A stretch of DNA of 7,145 nucleotides from Prevotellaceae bacterium (GTDB lineage: Bacteria; Bacteroidota; Bacteroidia; Bacteroidales; Bacteroidaceae), in the NCBI GenBank assembly GCA_030536165.1, contig JAUNQM010000131.1, forward strand, positions 1-7,145. Reading direction: 5' to 3'. Under the pieces are notes generated by a model. It was not told the DNA's origin and searched no databases. It saw only the letters and a program-made list of their open reading frames with translations. Shown here piece after piece: positions 1 through 5,433 of this stretch. Numbering within the stretch: position 1 is the stretch's first letter; each line of letters starts with the position of its first letter. A program made the position numbers and the translations under genes.

Positions 1-29
1 CTGCAGAACAAGCACATCACTCTCTACTT

Positions 30-46
30 CGACCCCAAGGGGGTCG
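30..46. repeat. Short GC-rich hairpin
   Basis: A 7-bp perfect inverted repeat (CGACCCC at 30-36, GGGGTCG at 40-46) with a 3-nt loop. No T-tract follows on either strand, so it is not a standard intrinsic terminator. It might help end transcription of the minus-strand gene that stops at 172, or belong to the 3' end of a gene to the left of the window. Function unknown. Confidence 0.4.
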
Positions 47-64
47 CACTAATACCACTAATAC
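47..64. repeat. 9-nt tandem duplication
   Basis: CACTAATAC occurs twice in direct tandem (47-55 and 56-64) with no mismatch, directly after the hairpin at 30-46. It looks like simple replication slippage; no function can be assigned. Confidence 0.6.
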
Positions 65-103
65 ATCTATAGTTTATAGGTAAAATCTCTAATGACCTAT
101 TTG

Positions 104-168
104 GGTTAATTTACGGTTTTAGGTTATAGGTTAAACCTACAACCCATAACCGATAACCGTAAACCTTA
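104..168. repeat. Inverted array of AACCnnn heptads
   Basis: Five consecutive 7-nt units starting with AACC fill 134-168 on the plus strand (AACCTAC, AACCCAT, AACCGAT, AACCGTA, AACCTTA). On the minus strand three more fill 132 down to 112 (AACCTAT, AACCTAA, AACCGTA), and another AACC is offset at 107-104. The halves meet at base 133 and form an inverted repeat. The inner arms 121-132 and 134-145 pair at 11 positions with one mismatch inside, and the outer arms TTTACGGTT (110-118) and AACCGTAAA (155-163) pair perfectly. The array begins 4 bp beyond the stop codon of the minus-strand gene (172-3051), so the transcript could form a long imperfect hairpin there. There is no T-tract, so a Rho-independent terminator is not clearly supported. 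An interspersed or slippage-grown repeat is the alternative. Confidence 0.7.
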
Positions 169-171
169 TTT

Positions 172-3051
172 TTATCTTATAACCTTGCGGACGGTGTTAC
201 CGTTGCGGATGATGTAGATGCCGTGTGCTTGTGTCGTGTTGCTGACTACCTTGCCATCGATGGTGTAGGTAGTCGTCTTCTTATCATTACTTTCCTCTGA
301 TACATTATTTATACCATCAGTATTTGTATATGACAGGTGAGCCGTGAGACACATGGATAGTGGGTCGTCGGTGTTTTCGTACCATTTACCCGTATCGAGG
401 AATTGGTAGTTTTCATCTTCGTCGAGCAGGTAATGGTATGTTGTGTTCTTGTTATCGCCACCACGATATACGCAGAACAGTGTAACGTCGTCATAGTAAC
501 CGCTGTTAGGGAATCCGCTTATCACTACGAAGAAATCTTTGCTTACGCTTACTGGCTGTTCAAAAGTGAATACTGTAGGCACGACATCAGTCGGGCTGCA
601 CTGGAGTTCCGACACCTTTAGACTTGTTGTGGCAAGCACTTCGCCTGGCATTCTGTTTGCGTCGGCATTGCAGATGCTAACCTCGATGAGCGCATTTTGG
701 TCTTCGGCTGTCGTGTTTGCGAAATAAGCAGTCACGTTGTCGATAGTTGCAGACACAAGTGGCTTGTGGAAATGCTCTGCAAATTTCGTCATGCCTAACC
801 AGTTAGTTCCTGCGTAATATCCGTAGTATCCAAGATAGATTTCGCTGAGGACGTTTGTTTCTTCTGGTTCAATGTTCCATACATCCTCTGCACCACCAGC
901 CTTGATTGCATCTACAAGGAAATCGCGGTCGCTTCCGGCAGCGTTCGATACCGTAAGTTCAAGTCCGTATGTGCCTTCTGAAGTATAAGTGACTACAGGA
1001 TTCTGCTCTGAACTTGTGGCAACGTCTGTGCCTTCAAAAGTCCATGCCCACGTGTCTGGTGAACCTGTAGATAGGTCTTTGAAGGTGAGAGGTACGTTTG
1101 TCGGAACAAATGCGTAAGCCCACGGCGAGAGATAAGCAGCGTCTGGGATACCGATGTGTGCCTTTGGCGACTCAACGTTAACCACAACATACGCCTCGCG
1201 CGTCTTAGTGCTCGTTTCATTGCCCTTCTTAGCGGTAAGCGTCACGGTGTATTTGCCTGCCTTATTATATGTGACAACAGGGCTTTTCTTCGTGCTTGTC
1301 GATGGCTCTCCACCCTCGAATGTCCACGTCCATGAATCAGGCTGCCCAGCCGAAACGTCTTGGAAGTGAACCTGCTGTCCCTGCATGATTGTAATCTTTG
1401 CATCGTCAGACTTGTCTTCCTTCAAGAGCTTGAAGTTGTCAATCGACACGTCTTCTCCACCGCAGCCTTCGTAGTCAAACTCAAAAGTGCAAGTATGGCC
1501 AGCATATTTGCTCAACCCCACAGTAAACTTCTCCCAACTTGGACCCGTGTAAGCGTTGTCCTGAGCCCAGAGGAAACTGTTTATTAGCAAGTCTTGAGTG
1601 CCGGCAGTTAAGTCGTTTACAAGCAGTTTCCAATATCCCCAATAAAGCCATACGCCCGAGAAACAAGCATAGAAATCAACTCTGCTGTTAGGCTCAACCA
1701 CTATTTCTGGTGATACAGCGCGCTCTTTCTGGTTGTTATATTGGTCGTAGAAGATGCTGAGTGAGTATTTGCTTTCTGGGTCGATAGTGGTGAATGAAGG
1801 GGCAGAATTGTTGGCAGCACCTTCGGTAAGCGTCCATGTGTAGTTGCTATTGATGCCGTAGTATTTCCATGTTGTGGCTTCCTCCACAGAATCCCACCCC
1901 ATGCTGTAGTACGTCGTTGCGCTCTCATCTGCCGTGAAGTCTGCCTTGAGCGGAATGTTTACCGTGAAATCGTATGATACTGGCAAACCGATGTTATTGT
2001 CGCCAACGGCAACGCAGAGAAGTGTACATGTGTGGTCGATTACTGCTTCTGCCTTGTTGCCAGGAACAATAATTGTCTGGTCGTCATAGCCCATGTCGTC
2101 AACATTGGTCAAGGTTGTGCTGTACCAGATAGCCTTACACAGAGGGTCGTTGCTCGTGATAGTTACGGTGACAGGTTCGTTGAACGTGCCGCCCTTCACA
2201 TCTACCTCTGGGGCAGGTATTACTGGCTTTGCAATCACGTTGATTACATAGCTTGCCGTGTCAGCAAGGTAGTTGTCGTTGCCGGCAAATACAGCCGTGA
2301 TAGTTGCTGTGCCTATTGCCCCCATCGAATGAACCTGACCACTTAGCGAACTGACATAGGCAATATTGCTATCCGACGATGTGTAGGTTATAGGTGAAAC
2401 ATCGTAAATGTTTGTGATAGGGTTCGTGAAAGGTCCGTCGCCAGCCTCAAGAGTCACCTCTTTTGTGGCATAGTCGAGTGCAGGGTCAATCTTTTCCACC
2501 ACAGGTTTTACGATTCCTTCACCGTCATAGACAATCGACATTGCAAAGAAATAGATGATGCCCTTTGTCTCCGACTTTTGTTCGAAGCTGATGACAATGT
2601 CACCTTCCTCTGCGTTGTCAGTAGGGAGGAAGTCATACGACATAGTGTCCGTGGTCAGCGTTACAGCATCGCCATACGACTTGCCACCGACTGCAACACC
2701 TATTTTCGCAACCTGTCCTTCCGATTTTACCTTTGCCCGAATTGTAACCTTCTTAATCTTACCTTTCAGATACGCCGTGCTCAGCGTTCCTTCAGTGATA
2801 GGATTGGCAGCCGTGCCGAAATATTGTCCCGACGTTGCCGTGTATCCAGTAGCGTATGAATCGCTCTGGAGTGTCCACTGGAGGCCATTCAGCGTCTGCA
2901 CTTGTGTGAAAGCGCTATGGTCTGATATGTTATAGAAACCTTCTCCGCCACTTGAACGGCTGGTGTTCCAAACAAAACTCCAGGTGCTGTCTGTAGCCCA
3001 TCCACAGGTTGTGGCTAAAGACAATAAAAGCCATGTGATAAATTTTTTCAT
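172..3051 (-). CDS. Secreted PKD-domain protein with T9SS-like C-terminal sorting segment
   Basis: A 959-residue exported protein without a recognisable catalytic domain, probably a surface-displayed or released adhesin or binding protein. Residues 1-19 form a signal peptide (KK, hydrophobic core, cleavage near GWA/T). Modules by eye: N-terminal beta-rich region (about 21-176); Ig-like domain with the Big_2-type ITYTSSDSNIA pattern (about 185-272); chitobiase-like beta domain (about 278-364); choice-of-anchor-J or cleaved-adhesin-like jelly roll (about 368-545, ending VSIDNFKLL); PKD 1 (about 551-625, SWTWTFEGG then PVVTYNKAGKYTVTL); PKD 2 (about 645-715, TWAWTFEGT then PVVTYTSEGTYGLEL); an unassigned beta-rich region (about 720-908); and a C-terminal segment (about 925-959, YTIDGKVV, then GIYIIRNG, ending KVIR). 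The last resembles the short type IX secretion sorting tails common in Prevotella. It lies divergent to the fucosidase gene. The start is supported by the signal peptide and by AAAGGA about 7 nt upstream. Exact ligand unknown. Confidence 0.88.
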   Translation of the reverse strand: MKKFITWLLLSLATTCGWATDSTWSFVWNTSRSSGGEGFYNISDHSAFTQVQTLNGLQWTLQSDSYATGYTATSGQYFGTAANPITEGTLSTAYLKGKIKKVTIRAKVKSEGQVAKIGVAVGGKSYGDAVTLTTDTMSYDFLPTDNAEEGDIVISFEQKSETKGIIYFFAMSIVYDGEGIVKPVVEKIDPALDYATKEVTLEAGDGPFTNPITNIYDVSPITYTSSDSNIAYVSSLSGQVHSMGAIGTATITAVFAGNDNYLADTASYVINVIAKPVIPAPEVDVKGGTFNEPVTVTITSNDPLCKAIWYSTTLTNVDDMGYDDQTIIVPGNKAEAVIDHTCTLLCVAVGDNNIGLPVSYDFTVNIPLKADFTADESATTYYSMGWDSVEEATTWKYYGINSNYTWTLTEGAANNSAPSFTTIDPESKYSLSIFYDQYNNQKERAVSPEIVVEPNSRVDFYACFSGVWLYWGYWKLLVNDLTAGTQDLLINSFLWAQDNAYTGPSWEKFTVGLSKYAGHTCTFEFDYEGCGGEDVSIDNFKLLKEDKSDDAKITIMQGQQVHFQDVSAGQPDSWTWTFEGGEPSTSTKKSPVVTYNKAGKYTVTLTAKKGNETSTKTREAYVVVNVESPKAHIGIPDAAYLSPWAYAFVPTNVPLTFKDLSTGSPDTWAWTFEGTDVATSSEQNPVVTYTSEGTYGLELTVSNAAGSDRDFLVDAIKAGGAEDVWNIEPEETNVLSEIYLGYYGYYAGTNWLGMTKFAEHFHKPLVSATIDNVTAYFANTTAEDQNALIEVSICNADANRMPGEVLATTSLKVSELQCSPTDVVPTVFTFEQPVSVSKDFFVVISGFPNSGYYDDVTLFCVYRGGDNKNTTYHYLLDEDENYQFLDTGKWYENTDDPLSMCLTAHLSYTNTDGINNVSEESNDKKTTTYTIDGKVVSNTTQAHGIYIIRNGNTVRKVIR

Positions 3052-3089
3052 GTTTGTTATCCTTTTGATTTATTAAATGATTTGATGTG

Positions 3090-3120
3090 CAAAGATAGTG
3101 TAAGTTGAGCAAAATACAAA
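3090..3120 (-). promoter_or_regulatory. Bacteroidetes-type promoter of the PKD protein gene
   Basis: Read on the minus strand, TTTG (3120-3117) is followed by a 19-nt spacer and TATCTTTG (3097-3090). This matches the Bacteroidetes -33/-7 consensus TTTG-N19-21-TAnnTTTG. Transcription would start around 3083-3086, giving a leader of about 32-35 nt before the ATG at 3051. No transcript data are available here; the call rests on motif and spacing. Confidence 0.75.
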
Positions 3121-3214
3121 ATAAAAGACGTAGTTTTTGATTTTAATTTCCGAACCGCAGCCTTTTATCAGAAGTCACAAACGTGCATATCCCGACACAC
3201 CTTCTTATATATCA

Positions 3215-3224
3215 CGCGCGCGCG
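3215..3224. repeat. (CG)5 alternating tract
   Basis: Five CG dinucleotides lie next to a TATATAT stretch (3206-3212) in otherwise AT-rich intergenic DNA. Alternating pyrimidine-purine DNA of this kind can adopt Z-form or act as a flexible spot, but nothing in the sequence demonstrates a function. Confidence 0.5.
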
Positions 3225-3255
3225 AGCGTTTTAGATGCAAATATGAGCATAAATT

Positions 3256-3276
3256 AAAAAAAAGTCCTGCTTTTTT
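3256..3276. repeat. A/T-rich hairpin in the divergent intergenic region
   Basis: An A-run ending in G (3256-3264) can pair with CTTTTTT (3270-3276) across a 5-nt loop. With a single G-C pair the stem is weak, so it is a poor intrinsic terminator. It may simply reflect the local A- and T-tracts (another T-run follows at 3284-3290), which would favour curved DNA upstream of the fucosidase promoter. Confidence 0.25.
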
Positions 3277-3334
3277 CAAATTATTTTTTTATTTATTGAA
3301 GATTTTGTGATTTACATTTGCTTTGACAGATAAA

Positions 3335-3347
3335 GTTCCGAAGGAAC
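3335..3347. repeat. 13-nt palindrome GTTCC-GAA-GGAAC
   Basis: A perfect 5-bp inverted repeat with a GAA centre, about 70 bp upstream of the -33 box of the fucosidase promoter. It could be an operator half-site pair for a dimeric activator. The surrounding stretch (about 3331-3375) also resembles, from memory only, intergenic repeats seen in Bacteroidetes genomes. Neither reading is proven. Confidence 0.3.
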
Positions 3348-3417
3348 GAAATAGCATGGGCAATGGATTTAATGACGCAGAGTCTTACTGGTTACACGCT
3401 TTTTGTCTCTCGAATAT

Positions 3418-3448
3418 TTTGTATTATGGCGCAAAGTTTATATTTTTG
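3418..3448 (+). promoter_or_regulatory. Bacteroidetes-type promoter of the fucosidase gene
   Basis: TTTG (3418-3421), a 19-nt spacer and TATTTTTG (3441-3448) fit the Bacteroidetes -33/-7 consensus exactly. Transcription would begin near 3452-3456, leaving a short leader of about 17-21 nt before the ATG at 3473. The leader has no clear Shine-Dalgarno sequence and ends with the palindrome AAACGTTT (3465-3472) directly before the start codon. Confidence 0.75.
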
Positions 3449-3472
3449 CACAGTATTTAACCACAAACGTTT

Positions 3473-5077
3473 ATGAAGAACTCATTTTTCACAGCTATTT
3501 TCCTGTTTGCCACTCTTTCGATCAATGCGCAGACGGCTGATGTCGTGCCACTGACAGGTCCATTTTCTCCTTCGTGGGAGTCGCTGAACAAATGGGAGTG
3601 CCCTGAATGGTTTAAGGATGCCAAATTTGGTATCTGGGCTCATTGGGGGCCACAATGCTATCCAGAAGATGGCGACTGGTATGCGCGACACATGTATTAT
3701 GAAGGGCAGGGGCAGCATAATTTCCATGTCGAGCATTATGGCGATCCTTCGGTTTATGGCTTGAAGGAAATCTGTCGCGACTGGAAAGCTGAGCATTGGA
3801 ACCCTGATAGTCTTGTGGCTTTTTACAAGAGTGTCGGTGCAAGATATTTCATGACTCTTGCCAATCATCACGATAACTTCGATCTCTGGAATAGCCCATT
3901 TCAGCGGTGGAATTCTGTTTTGATTGGACCGAAGAAAGATATTGTCGGAGGCTGGAAATCAGCATGTGACAAGGTAGGACTTCCCCTTTGTGTGAGCATT
4001 CATTCCAGTCACGCATGGACGTGGCTTGAAGGTTCGCAGCAATTCGACGGCAACCTTACCTATGAAGATGGTTTTAAGCCTAATGCCGACGGTACGGAAA
4101 AATGGTGGAAAGGCCTTGATCCGCAAGCACTTTATGCCCAAAACCATCCTCACTCGAAAGGATGGGAGAAGCCTGGCAACATTCACTCTCAATGGGCTTG
4201 GGGAAATGGCGCAAGTCTGCCGTCGGAGTCATATAAGAAGAACTTCCAGAATCGTGTGCTTCAGCTTGTCAATGATTACGATCCAAAGATGATTTACTTT
4301 GACGATACCGTGTTGCCGTTCTATGGCTGTGATGAGACCATCGGACTTAACATTGCATCGCATTTCTATAATCACAGCGCAGCCAAAAACAATGGCCAGC
4401 AGCAAGTTATCGTGACGGGAAAGGTGCTCGACGACTGGCAGAAAGATGCTATAATGTGGGACGTGGAACGAGGAATACCTGACCGTGTGCAGGAGAAGTA
4501 TTGGCAGACTTGCACCTGCATAGGGCAGTGGCACTACAATAGGAGCGTCTATGAGCGCAATTCTTATAAGAGTGGAGCTACAGTCGTGCGCATGCTGACC
4601 GATATAATCTCTAAAAACGGCAATCTACTGCTTTCTGTGCCAGTCAGGGCCGACGGCACTATAGACGAAAGGGAAGTGAAAGTGCTCAACGACATCAAGG
4701 CGTGGATGGACATAAACAGCGAGGCTATATATGGCACTCGCGTATGGCAGATTTTCGGTGAAGGACCTGTTGCAGAGGATTCCAACCCTATAAAAGCACA
4801 AGGTTTCAACGAGGGGCAGCACTATTCCTCACGTGACATACGTTATGTGCAGAAGAACGGCAACGTGTATGCAACCATAATGGCTTGGCCAACCGAGAAT
4901 ACTACGACGCTCAAGGCATTCGGTTCGCTTGCAATTGATAGAAAAGTCAAGAGTGTGTATCTTTTAGGCTATGGAAAGGTGGATTTCAAGCAAAAAACAG
5001 ATGGACTCCATGTCGTGTTGCCGACCACGCACCCAAATGAAATTGCTCCTGTACTTCGCATATCGCTCAAAAAGTGA
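3473..5077 (+). CDS. Periplasmic alpha-L-fucosidase, glycoside hydrolase family 29
   Basis: A 534-residue enzyme expected to release alpha-L-fucose from fucosylated glycans by a retaining mechanism. Residues 1-19 are a signal peptide (cleavage near INA/Q) with no lipobox, so a soluble periplasmic or secreted location is likely. The GH29 (beta/alpha)8 barrel shows FGIWAHWGP (52-60, family FGIFIHWG), LANHHDNFDLWNS (129-141, family HHDGF region) and MIYFDD (273-278), where Asp277 aligns with the catalytic nucleophile. Glu332 in WDVERG (329-334) is a candidate acid/base, but that residue varies within GH29. NGNLLLSVPVRADGTI (382-397) is the conserved end of the barrel, and RDIRYVQKNGNVYATIMAWP (454-473) belongs to the C-terminal beta-sandwich. 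Length is normal for the family. It has its own promoter and no SusC/SusD neighbours in view. Linkage specificity cannot be read from sequence alone. Confidence 0.93.
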   Translation: MKNSFFTAIFLFATLSINAQTADVVPLTGPFSPSWESLNKWECPEWFKDAKFGIWAHWGPQCYPEDGDWYARHMYYEGQGQHNFHVEHYGDPSVYGLKEICRDWKAEHWNPDSLVAFYKSVGARYFMTLANHHDNFDLWNSPFQRWNSVLIGPKKDIVGGWKSACDKVGLPLCVSIHSSHAWTWLEGSQQFDGNLTYEDGFKPNADGTEKWWKGLDPQALYAQNHPHSKGWEKPGNIHSQWAWGNGASLPSESYKKNFQNRVLQLVNDYDPKMIYFDDTVLPFYGCDETIGLNIASHFYNHSAAKNNGQQQVIVTGKVLDDWQKDAIMWDVERGIPDRVQEKYWQTCTCIGQWHYNRSVYERNSYKSGATVVRMLTDIISKNGNLLLSVPVRADGTIDEREVKVLNDIKAWMDINSEAIYGTRVWQIFGEGPVAEDSNPIKAQGFNEGQHYSSRDIRYVQKNGNVYATIMAWPTENTTTLKAFGSLAIDRKVKSVYLLGYGKVDFKQKTDGLHVVLPTTHPNEIAPVLRISLKK

Positions 5078-5098
5078 ACGAACATGCAAAATCGTAAA

Positions 5099-5161
5099 TT
5101 TTCGTTTCACATTGTTAAAAAATGCACACATTTTGTGGATATAGTTGGTTAGAAACGAAAA
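5099..5161. promoter_or_regulatory. 10-bp inverted repeat flanking and entering the tolC promoter
   Basis: TTTTCGTTTC (5099-5108) is the exact reverse complement of GAAACGAAAA (5152-5161), 43 bp apart. The right arm lies inside the spacer of the promoter at 5145-5175, so a protein bound there would compete with RNA polymerase. A smaller inverted repeat, AAAATG-CACA-CATTTT (5119-5134), sits between the arms. Candidate operator. A terminator for the upstream fucosidase gene is less likely, because the repeat is not followed by T's on the plus strand. Confidence 0.4.
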
Positions 5162-5175
5162 AAAACTTAACTTTG
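5145..5175 (+). promoter_or_regulatory. Promoter of the efflux operon
   Basis: TTG (5145-5147), a 20-nt spacer and TAACTTTG (5168-5175). The -7 box is a full TAnnTTTG match; the -33 box is only GTTG. Transcription would begin around 5179-5183, giving a leader of about 250 nt before the tolC ATG at 5434. This separates tolC from the fucosidase gene 356 bp upstream. Confidence 0.6.
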
Positions 5176-5179
5176 CAAT

Positions 5180-5433
5180 TAGGTTCGTTATCACAACACA
5201 GGTACTTTCCTGCTTCAGAATAATGTCAGGGAGGGCTCGTGGCTTTTTTTTGCCTCACACACCTTAGGTGTTGAGCCTGTCACACCTTAGGTGTGAGGGG
5301 TGGTCACACCTCAGGTGGAACAAAAGTCATTCCTTAGGTGTGACGAGCTTCGCACCTCAGGTGTGAAAGGCTTGGAAAAGCGATTATGCACAAGAGAAAA
5401 TGTAAAGTACATATTTTTAATTACATAAGTAAG
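5180..5433 (+). promoter_or_regulatory. Long structured 5' leader of the efflux operon
   Basis: About 250 nt lie between the inferred start of transcription and tolC. In order they hold a possible hairpin (5205-5212 pairing with 5227-5234, two G-U pairs), an 8-T run (5244-5251), and five palindromes (5254-5367). A 14-codon open frame begins at ATG 5223 and stops at TAG 5265-5267, inside the core of the first palindrome. No known riboswitch class was recognised. The hairpin and T-run are separated by 9 nt, so they do not make a canonical terminator, although attenuation or a short leader peptide remains possible. Confidence 0.4.
5254..5367. repeat. Five tandem palindromes, consensus CACACCTYAGGTGTG
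   Basis: Five imperfect 17-19 bp palindromes have centres at 5265, 5288, 5312, 5335 and 5358, a period of 23, 24, 23 and 23 bp. The core CCTYAGG is invariant apart from its central base (T, T, C, T, C). Unit 2 (5280-5296, TCACACCTTAGGTGTGA) is a perfect palindrome. Unit 1 (5254-5275) has extended arms with one bulged base; unit 3 has a damaged right arm; unit 4 keeps GTCA/TGAC outer arms around one mismatch; unit 5 (5349-5367) pairs fully with one G-U. As RNA each could form a hairpin with a 3-nt loop. As DNA they could be five binding sites for a dimeric protein. They lie downstream of the tolC promoter and end 66 bp before its start codon. Confidence 0.9.

Larger units (their letters stand above)
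3052..3472. other. Divergent intergenic region
   Basis: This 421-bp AT-rich gap separates the minus-strand PKD gene from the plus-strand fucosidase gene. It contains one promoter for each direction near its ends (3090-3120 minus, 3418-3448 plus), a (CG)5 tract (3215-3224), an A/T-rich hairpin (3256-3276) and a 13-nt palindrome (3335-3347). I see no convincing gene. The roughly 300 bp between the promoters has no obvious shared operator, so each gene may be controlled independently. Confidence 0.7.

Noticed and set aside
1..72. 3' end of a plus-strand protein gene (23 codons to TAG at 70-72)
   Set aside because: The open stretch is too short, has no recognisable motif, and other frames are open over a similar length. 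It is kept only as a possibility to test by extending the sequence.
2032..2346. Plus-strand open frame of 104 codons
   Set aside because: It lies wholly inside the PKD protein gene on the other strand, with no signal peptide, domain or promoter; a shadow frame.
2989..3051. Lipoprotein signal in the PKD protein (Cys16)
   Set aside because: The residues before Cys16 (ATT) do not form a lipobox, and a normal signal peptidase I site lies at residue 19.
3313..3320. TACATTTG, a -7-like box on the plus strand
   Set aside because: No TTTG or TTG lies 19-21 bp upstream, and a full promoter exists closer to the fucosidase gene.
3482..3871. Minus-strand open frame of 129 codons
   Set aside because: It overlaps the well-supported GH29 gene in antisense and shows no family features.
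5088..5102. Intrinsic terminator for the fucosidase gene (AAAAT-N5-ATTTT)
   Set aside because: The stem is only A/T pairs of 5 bp and is followed by CGTTTC, not a T-run.
5254..5367. CRISPR array
   Set aside because: Repeats are 17-19 bp palindromes with only about 6 bp between them, far too short for spacers, and no cas gene is visible.
5386..5433. In-frame upstream ATG that would extend the TolC protein by 16 residues
   Set aside because: The added residues are polar and basic and would precede an otherwise complete signal peptide starting at 5434.
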